Source of the DNA: Reticulitermes lucifugus
Taxonomy: Eukaryota > Arthropoda > Insecta > Blattodea > Rhinotermitidae
Direction: 5' to 3'
Assembly: GCA_026260175.1 (NCBI GenBank)
Contig: JAKCWW010000012.1
Coordinates: 96,422-160,421 of the forward strand
Length of the DNA: 64,000 nt
Both the position numbers and the translations under genes were made by a program. Below, piece after piece: positions 58,260-64,000 of the stretch. The notes under the pieces are model-generated. The model was not told the origin of the DNA, made no database searches, and was given only the letters and a program-made list of their open reading frames with translations. Positions within the stretch are counted from its first letter, which is position 1; each line of letters begins with the position of its first letter.

Positions 58260-59150
58260 GTCACGTGATGGCATGACGTTGTTGGATATCGTAAAGGAGT
58301 TGGAAGAGAAGGTTAAATTCCCCAGTATTTTGTTCGGGGACTAGTTTTTTATATCGGGCATATAACTGAATATGAAACTGTTAGAATGAATTCATGTAAG
58401 GACCTTTATTCACCTGCTTGAGTAAGGTCATGCTATCATTAATGTTTCCGTATTTATGAGTATTATTTAGGATGTGTGCCGCATATGCAGATTGTGGATC
58501 ATTGTTACTTATATATCTGATATGTTCAAAATATCTTTGGTTGAATTTCCGGCCTCTTTGTCCAATATAAGAACATTTACATGTGGTGCATGTTAGTTTG
58601 TAGATACCACTTTTTATGTACTGGTCAGCTGTGGTCGTTGTCCTTAATTTCAAAATATTATGTATCCTGTTGGTGTTACGGAATGTAATATTTATATCAG
58701 TTTTCTTAAATAATTTGGTAATCTTGCGTATTGACGGGTTATAATATGTGAACACAGCCCATTTCGTAGGTCTTGTGGTGTATTATTAAGGAGGACAGGA
58801 TTATTTATTCTGTGTTGTATAGCGAGGTTTAGATTTTGGATGATAGTGTGAGGGAAGTTGTTGGCCTTTGCTATATATTGTATAACATTCCATTATTTTT
58901 TTCGTAAAGGTGTCAGAGGGAGTGAGTTCATACGTGTGATGTAGTATCTCTATGCTGCCAGTTTGTGTTCTATAGAGTGGTTCGAGTAGAAGTTAATGGT
59001 TTTATGTGTAGTGGTGTGTTTCCGATGAATATCAATTTCAATCGAAGATTCCTTTCATATGAGGAGTAAATCCAAGAAGTTTATTTGGTTATTGTTCTCA
59101 TGAATATGTTTGAAGTTAATGTTCTCCTTTATGTTATTCATATTATTGGT
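58260..59150 (-). pseudogene. Penelope protein remnant: RT thumb, linker and GIY-YIG domain
   Basis: Recognisable blocks in minus-strand order: ENNNQINFLDL and IEIDIHRKHTTTHKTIN (end of RT), then YSNHSIEHKLAA and YYITRMNSLPLT (linker typical of the family). IQYIAKANNFPHTIIQNLN and KWAVFTYYNPSIRKITKLFK follow, then the endonuclease itself. SGIYKLTCTTCKCSYIGQRG is the GIY-YIG motif with the paired Cys typical of Penelope, followed by FNQRYFEHIRYI, AYAAHILNNTHKYG and LLKQVNKGPYMNSF. The GIY-YIG domain gives the nicking activity thought to prime integration. The longest open piece is 58381-58755. The gene is broken and its RT core is missing. Confidence 0.88.
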
Positions 59151-59249
59151 CAGATTATCCGGATTACTTTACAACCTGAAGATGACTTGCATTTAGCCGA
59201 AACATATAGCTGTGTTAAGAAAACATATTTGTGCGTGACTGAAAACTTT

Positions 59250-60240
59250 GTTCGTAAAATTACATAATATTTTAGACCTATATTTACGTTTAAAAAAAAT
59301 TTATCCACATTTATAAAATGTTATACCCTTACACATAGATAAAATATTTCAGTTTTATAATAATATGCACATTTTATTTTTAGACCTATGTACTATTAAT
59401 ATGCCTTCACACTCTCTTAAGGATCACAGTTTTCACGATTATATTTTGAGTTCAAAATGTATTCCAATAGACTAGGACGGCCAAATTACAAAGATATTAT
59501 CAAACCATGATGTAATATACCTTGTAATTGTATTATTCGCTTGTTTTGTTCTGCTGCTATATTTCTCTATCCACTCAGAAGGTAGCAGCGCTCTCTCAGT
59601 TATTATGATATAATTACAACATGTCCACAGTTTCTGAATCAAAGGAAGAATAATGCTCGAGGGACAAGGAAGACGTTAAGAGTTGAAAAAGTTTCAGGCT
59701 AAAAAGTTCATATTCTATGTACATTTTGACGTCTTCACAAGTTTGATGAAATTTACCTTCTACTTACAGAAGAAACCATTATCGCAGTAAGACCTCTTGA
59801 GTTATCTTTCATTTCATTAATACTTTATCTGAAAGTTGGAGAGGAAATAGAGATGATAGTTGGTGAAAGGAAAGGAAGAGTTTATTCACTGCTTCGCTTC
59901 TTTGTTAAAAGCAAGAGACAATTTACACAGACTTTAGAGGCCAAGGAAATTATAAAATTTGGAATCTAAGTGGGTTTTCTCGAAGTATGACTTCTTGGTA
60001 GACACTCTGTTAAAATATGAGACGAGCCTCTACAGGATTTCATTTGCGGGAAAAAAGACAAACCAGAATTCTTGTTGCTTGTATGCTTGAATGAGTGTTG
60101 TTAGAGTTGTTATAAATAGAAAAGTTACTTTATAAACGCAGCAAATTTTCTCCAGAGACTCCACATTTACTTATTATCCTTTATACAAAAGTGCAATGAA
60201 TGTACGTGGCAACTTATTTGTAAATAAAAGTAGGCATATA
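59250..60240. other. No recognisable feature
   Basis: AT-rich spacer. Nothing supportable. Confidence 0.4.
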
Positions 60241-60245
60241 CACTT

Positions 60246-60483
60246 TAGCCGATCCCAGTAGCAGTGCGGTCTAAGGCGTGGGTTTGCGGCTGCTCGCGTG
60301 CTGGGGATTGAGGGGTTTGAATTCCGCCGGGGCATGGATAATCTGTCTCTTGTGAATGTTGTGTGTTGTCAGATAGAGGTCTCTGCGTCGGGCCGATCAC
60401 TCGTCCAGAGAAGTCCAACCGAATGTGGCGTGTATGAGTGTGATCGTGAAGCCACTAAGAGTTGTTGCGCCATAAAAAAAAGT
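60246..60483 (+). repeat. SINE family 1, full length with internal deletion
   Basis: Head GATCCCAGTAGCAGTGCGGT then CTAAGGCG, B-box GGGTTTGAATTCCGCC, body AGATAGAGGTCTCTGCGTCG and TCACTCGTCCAGAG, and tail GCGCCATAAAAAAAA. Compared with 6067-6330 it lacks about 24 bp after GTGAAGCC (the TCGACAATGAGGAGGCCC block), probably a deletion between short GCC repeats. Confidence 0.85.
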
Positions 60484-60489
60484 ATACAT

Positions 60490-61023
60490 CCTGCCTTTAA
60501 TAATTTTCGGTATAACAAGCAGAGGCAACTACATAACTTTTTATCTTTCTCATGAATGTCTTTATTTACTACGTTTCCTTCTGTGAATATACAAACTCTT
60601 TCTTCAAACATATTTTACAAACATTAATTTGTCACAAATGTGTCTTACGTTTTCATGTAGGTAAAAAGCGAATTTTTAAATATCAGTAGACTATATTTTA
60701 AGCTTGTAAAATAAATTTCTCACTTTAAAACCCCTTCTTCGTGTAAAAACAATGAAAATATTACCAGAGTTGCTTGATGAGTAAGCATCTTCCTATTTGT
60801 CTATGTGTATATCTTCTAGCTATATACCTATCTACATATACTTATGTAAGTGTATAAAATGTCCCATAACTTATTTTTTATTTTTAAAATATATGTTCCT
60901 TTTGTTGTGATTACGTAGTACATTAGTTCTGTGGTTAAAATACTCTTAAATTCCTTACGGTAACAGCAGTTTTTATATCCTAGACAAATACTTAGAAGAC
61001 TGTAAAATAGGGCGTGTCCAAAT
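60490..61023. other. No recognisable feature
   Basis: AT-rich spacer. Nothing supportable. Confidence 0.4.
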
Positions 61024-61035
61024 ACAGGTGACTTA

Positions 61036-61258
61036 CGTAATTGAATGCTTCCGCCATGGTCGTAATGTAGCTAAAACGTTTTTGGGTTGTAGCGCGGCGT
61101 CAATTTTTGGTGTATAACCAACGTTTCGAGAACACTTGTTTGTCCCATCTTCAGGGTCTTAGGTCTTAGACCCTGAAGATGGGACAAACAAGTGTTCCCG
61201 AAACGTTGGTTTTACACCAAAAATTGACGCCGGGCTACGACCCAAAAACTTTTAAGCA
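61036..61258. mobile_element. Penelope-derived foldback element with 12-bp target duplication
   Basis: Arms 61071-61159 and 61168-61256 are reverse complements with only about six differences in 89 positions, around an 8-base loop. Each arm carries CCTGAAGATGGGACAAACAA, then GTGTTCCCGAAACGTTGG (or its complement), the Penelope-end signature. The element is bounded by identical direct repeats ACAGGTGACTTA (61024-61035 and 61259-61270), so it inserted as a unit. There are 35 unpaired bases between the left duplication and the left arm and 2 at the right. It has no coding capacity. Confidence 0.85.
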
Positions 61259-61271
61259 ACAGGTGACTTAT

Positions 61272-63925
61272 TACCAAGATGGCCAGCAGTTTCTTGTAGC
61301 TAAGTGCAGATACTTCATGATTGTTATTATGTGCAGAGACATTGAACTTCAAAGGAGGTGTGAAGAACAGAATTTATTATGGATCGATAAATCATCGCCC
61401 GTTTCTTTGTGCCAAACTCTCATCTGTTTGCAGAATTTGAGTAAGACAATACAAAACTCATGAAATGTAAAGTCGAGCTTTGATGCCCTGTGAGGCATTC
61501 TCGCTTAGGAACAGCTACTTTATTTACTGGTTTATTTGTGTTCAGCTCTGTTGTCTCTGGCGACACTGGAAACGTCACAACGTTTACGATATCTAAGGCA
61601 GAACTGACGTTGCGTCAGAAATAGTATGCGATTTATTCTTCTTACTCCTGCTCCAGCTGCACTCTAATTAATTAACTCGGAAGTTTAGATTGTGTAATTC
61701 TGTAGGCTCGACTTCCTTCACTGAGGAAGCAAATCCGTCCTTTTTATTCAACTCGAAGTTAAGTTGCCATGCTTTCGAATACTGGCGTAGCTAGAATTTT
61801 GTCTTCAGGGAAGGGCAAATAATTACATTGACCGCCCTTAAGAGAAATCATGAATATAAAATTATCACAATTTTATGCTCAATTTTCTTTCATTTGGACC
61901 AAAATTTAAAATTTTCTGAGCGCAGAAAATTATTCTCCTTGCTTTGAAAATATTCATTTTTTTCGCCCATTTTGCCCCTCACGTCATTCTGCCTCCTGGG
62001 GCGGCAACACCAATAGCCACTTCTAGATACGCCCTGTTGCCGAAAATCCGCCAGTGGCCCCTATCCCGTTTGACATATGCCCAGTCCACAATACTAAATA
62101 TTATTTCTATAATCTTTTTATTATTATCACATCATCCAAGCCAGGCTGTCCCAAACAATCTCTTCGCGTTATTTTTTGTAATAAAATATATATTTTCTCT
62201 CTCGGTACATCATACTTTTTCTCTTCACCTCACATTTCGTGTCTCCGTCTTTCTACTAACATTGTTTGCAACTCCTCTTCACCTACTCTTCCCTATTCTC
62301 CTCTGACATCCTCTGTCTTGGGTCCACATATTCTCTCAGTGCTTTACCAAACACCTTCAACTCATGTTCTCCGATTAACTTAAGAGATAGCATTTCACGT
62401 CTATAATTTCAAGAGCGTACTTAAAGTAATAGCCAGTTTGGAAAGGTTAAAGTTTAAGGAAAACGATTTTCCATATTTATCTCCCTCTATAAAGGCAAAC
62501 ACTTGCGTCTCATTATAATCATTGGGCATTTGGACATATTTCTTGCAGCCATCTGTTAATTTTCATCAAGAGAGTGTAGAATTAGGGGCTACAAATTTGG
62601 AAATATTTTTGTAGATGTTAAGATCACAAAGTTAAATTTTATCTGCACAATTATTAATAAATTAAATAATTCAGTTGGATGTTTTTTGGCGTGGACAAAA
62701 ATCATAAGTCTCCCATTTGGTATAATTTCCGTGCTATATGCACAGACATTTCTTGAGTGGATAGATTGGATAATTCCACAAGAAAGACAGTTAAGATTGT
62801 AATCATAACCGTTTTCTTTCCCGTGTGTGTAAACCGTTTCTTATTTTTTGAACTACTGAGTAGCTTTACTACCCGTAAGATGCCACTTTTTAAGATTTTA
62901 CCATCATTAGACCTAATACCGTTACAAAAGTGTCGGCTGTGCAAATTTATGAGGTGGGAATAACAGTGGCGCCGCTTAGTGTAGAATCCAAAATTTCGAA
63001 AGCTAAAAAAAAATAGTGTTGTCAGGATACTGATCACTTCAAATCTGTATTCCGCTGCTTGTTTGATGGCGAAGTTTAATGAACCATGTGAGCTAGGAAT
63101 TTAAACTGTACGGAAAATTACCTACACATATTGTACCAGAGATATTATATACAGTAACTGTTGCAAAGGCAAGTAAATTGCAAAACAATGAAGAGACATT
63201 TGGCAAACTTAACATAATGGCAATAAATGTCGGCCGAAAGTATAGAGGAATTCATCACTAAATTCTGTAATTATTAATTTTTGTACTTTCTTGTCTATAA
63301 TATTGACTGGAGTTCATGAAGGAAAGAAGGCTTTCTGAATTCCGACATGTGTTTCTTCATTTGTTGTTAAGTTACCAAATTATGTGTAAGAGTCACAATA
63401 TTTCAGCTCACCTTCGGTCTATTTTTTCGTTAAATTCACGTACGTAGTTCTAGCCATGCTCATGTCACTTAGTTGCTTATCAAATGACAAGTTGATTATC
63501 TCTTTACGTAATGGTGAAATTAAGAGCGGCTGTCTCCTATTTCACGGCTTTACCCAAGAAGAACTCGCAGGACAACCAAAATCCTAAGTACTTCGGCCTA
63601 CCTGCCTGCCTGAAGTAAAACTCATTTTGCAAGAGGAAGTGTAAAAATTATAAGAGCCCTTGGACACACAGACTCTCAATACTGCAAAATATGCTGTTTT
63701 TTTATTCGTACCCAGGTCTTCGTCCAAGTCTACTTTGACTTGAAAATAAATATATATTTAGAGCTGGGGGAGGGGGAGTTCTCGGAAACAAAAATGTCTG
63801 ATTCGAAGAAGCAGCTTCGGTTTTTTTTTGTGGTGAAGGGGCCTGCAGCAGAAGCTACGGTTTATTGTGCAACCCTTGTGATGAAAATGAAAAGAAAGAT
63901 GATTAGTGTTTTCATTTTCCCATGT
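61272..63925. other. No recognisable feature
   Basis: Mostly AT-rich. The frames at 61944-62383 (109 and 120 codons, C/T-rich) and 62702-63037 match no family. Confidence 0.45.
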
Positions 63926-63929
63926 AATG

Positions 63930-64000
63930 GAGCACCGATGAAATGAAATTGACAGGGGAAAACCGAAGTACTTGGGGAAAAACCTGCCCCAGTGCCACAT
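63930..64000 (+). repeat. Possible start of an interspersed repeat, cut by window edge
   Basis: GGGGAAAACCGAAGTACTTG then GGGAAAAACCTGCCCCAGTG has the AAAACCGGAGTACCCGGAGAAAAACC-like look of a repeat seen in many animal genomes. Only 70 bp is present, so this is tentative. Confidence 0.25.

Larger units (their letters stand above)
57745..59245 (-). mobile_element. Penelope-like retroelement copy, 5'-truncated, with inverted ends
   Basis: About 1.5 kb on the minus strand. It keeps the end of the reverse transcriptase, the linker and a GIY-YIG endonuclease region. Its two outer ends are inverted copies of each other: 57745-57818 matches the reverse complement of about 59165-59245 (shared CAGTC..GCACA, TAACACAGCT and GTTTCGGCTAAA). 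An inner 3' block at 57901-57960 folds like a hammerhead. Such structures, including truncation with an inverted terminal piece, are known for Penelope elements. The copy is broken in several places and is old to moderately old. Confidence 0.85.

Noticed and set aside
57745-59245. LTR retrotransposon
   Set aside because: No gag, protease or integrase similarity. The GIY-YIG domain and inverted ends identify a Penelope-like element.
61036-61258. DNA-transposon MITE
   Set aside because: The 12-bp duplication, near absence of an interior and Penelope-end boxes in the arms fit a Penelope-derived foldback better than a known DNA-transposon superfamily. This remains open to test.
63758-64000. 80-codon minus-strand frame at the window end
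   Set aside because: No family resemblance, and it overlaps another frame on the plus strand.

Overview
This is a 64 kb stretch of AT-rich eukaryotic DNA from an insect-type genome. I found no intact protein-coding gene and no convincing host exon; the longest open frames are about 100-165 codons, apart from frames running through N gaps. The region is intergenic or deep intronic and is built almost entirely of decayed transposable elements, SINEs, foldback structures and minisatellites. The mix (a jockey-type LINE, two other LINE families ending in 'RRKANWIGHILRRNCLL'- and 'RWAGHVARM'-type C-termini, DUF4817 and mariner transposases, Penelope elements and tRNA-headed SINEs) is what I associate with large cockroach or termite genomes. 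A blattodean, perhaps Periplaneta-like, is my best guess, but this rests on recalled family resemblance only.

Layout. 1-6.3 kb: SINE family 1 copies (1-68, 1089-1331, 6067-6330), an unnamed ~550 bp repeat (1915-2445), an internally deleted mariner with both terminal repeats and TA flanks (2489-3328), and a 30-bp minisatellite in two clusters (3721-3810, 4171-4350). 7-17.3 kb: a LINE C-terminus (7022-7312), a complete hAT-type MITE with a perfect 8-bp target duplication (10914-11204), a large foldback (11470-11785), SINE family 2 copies (10195, 15286, 16100) and a second copy of the ~550 bp repeat (16775-17320). 20.5-26.2 kb: a jockey-clade LINE fragment (20545-21585, minus), a third copy of the ~550 bp repeat, a short 28-bp-arm hairpin and a 36-bp minisatellite holding an 816-base gap. 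29.6-39.4 kb: SINE fragments, two small foldbacks, a DUF4817/mariner-like transposase relic (35025-35675, minus) and a 5'-truncated SINE with a 12-bp target duplication. 40.8-54.3 kb: two 38-bp minisatellites, two more SINEs, two C-terminal pieces of one LINE family, a 46-bp minisatellite holding a 744-base gap, a second 28-bp-arm hairpin and a tRNA-Leu-like remnant. 56.4-61.3 kb: a LINE C-terminus, a Penelope-like element with GIY-YIG domain (57745-59245, minus), another SINE and a near-perfect 223-bp foldback with a 12-bp target duplication.

The most interesting theme is a set of Penelope-type terminal signatures (CTGAWGA, short stem, GAAACATRTAG) scattered through the window, several of them inside inverted-repeat foldbacks. 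At the 3' part of the Penelope copy this signature folds almost perfectly into a hammerhead ribozyme shape. The foldbacks may be minimal Penelope-derived elements made of two head-to-head termini. The genes do not 'work together': nothing here looks like an operon, pathway or expressed locus.
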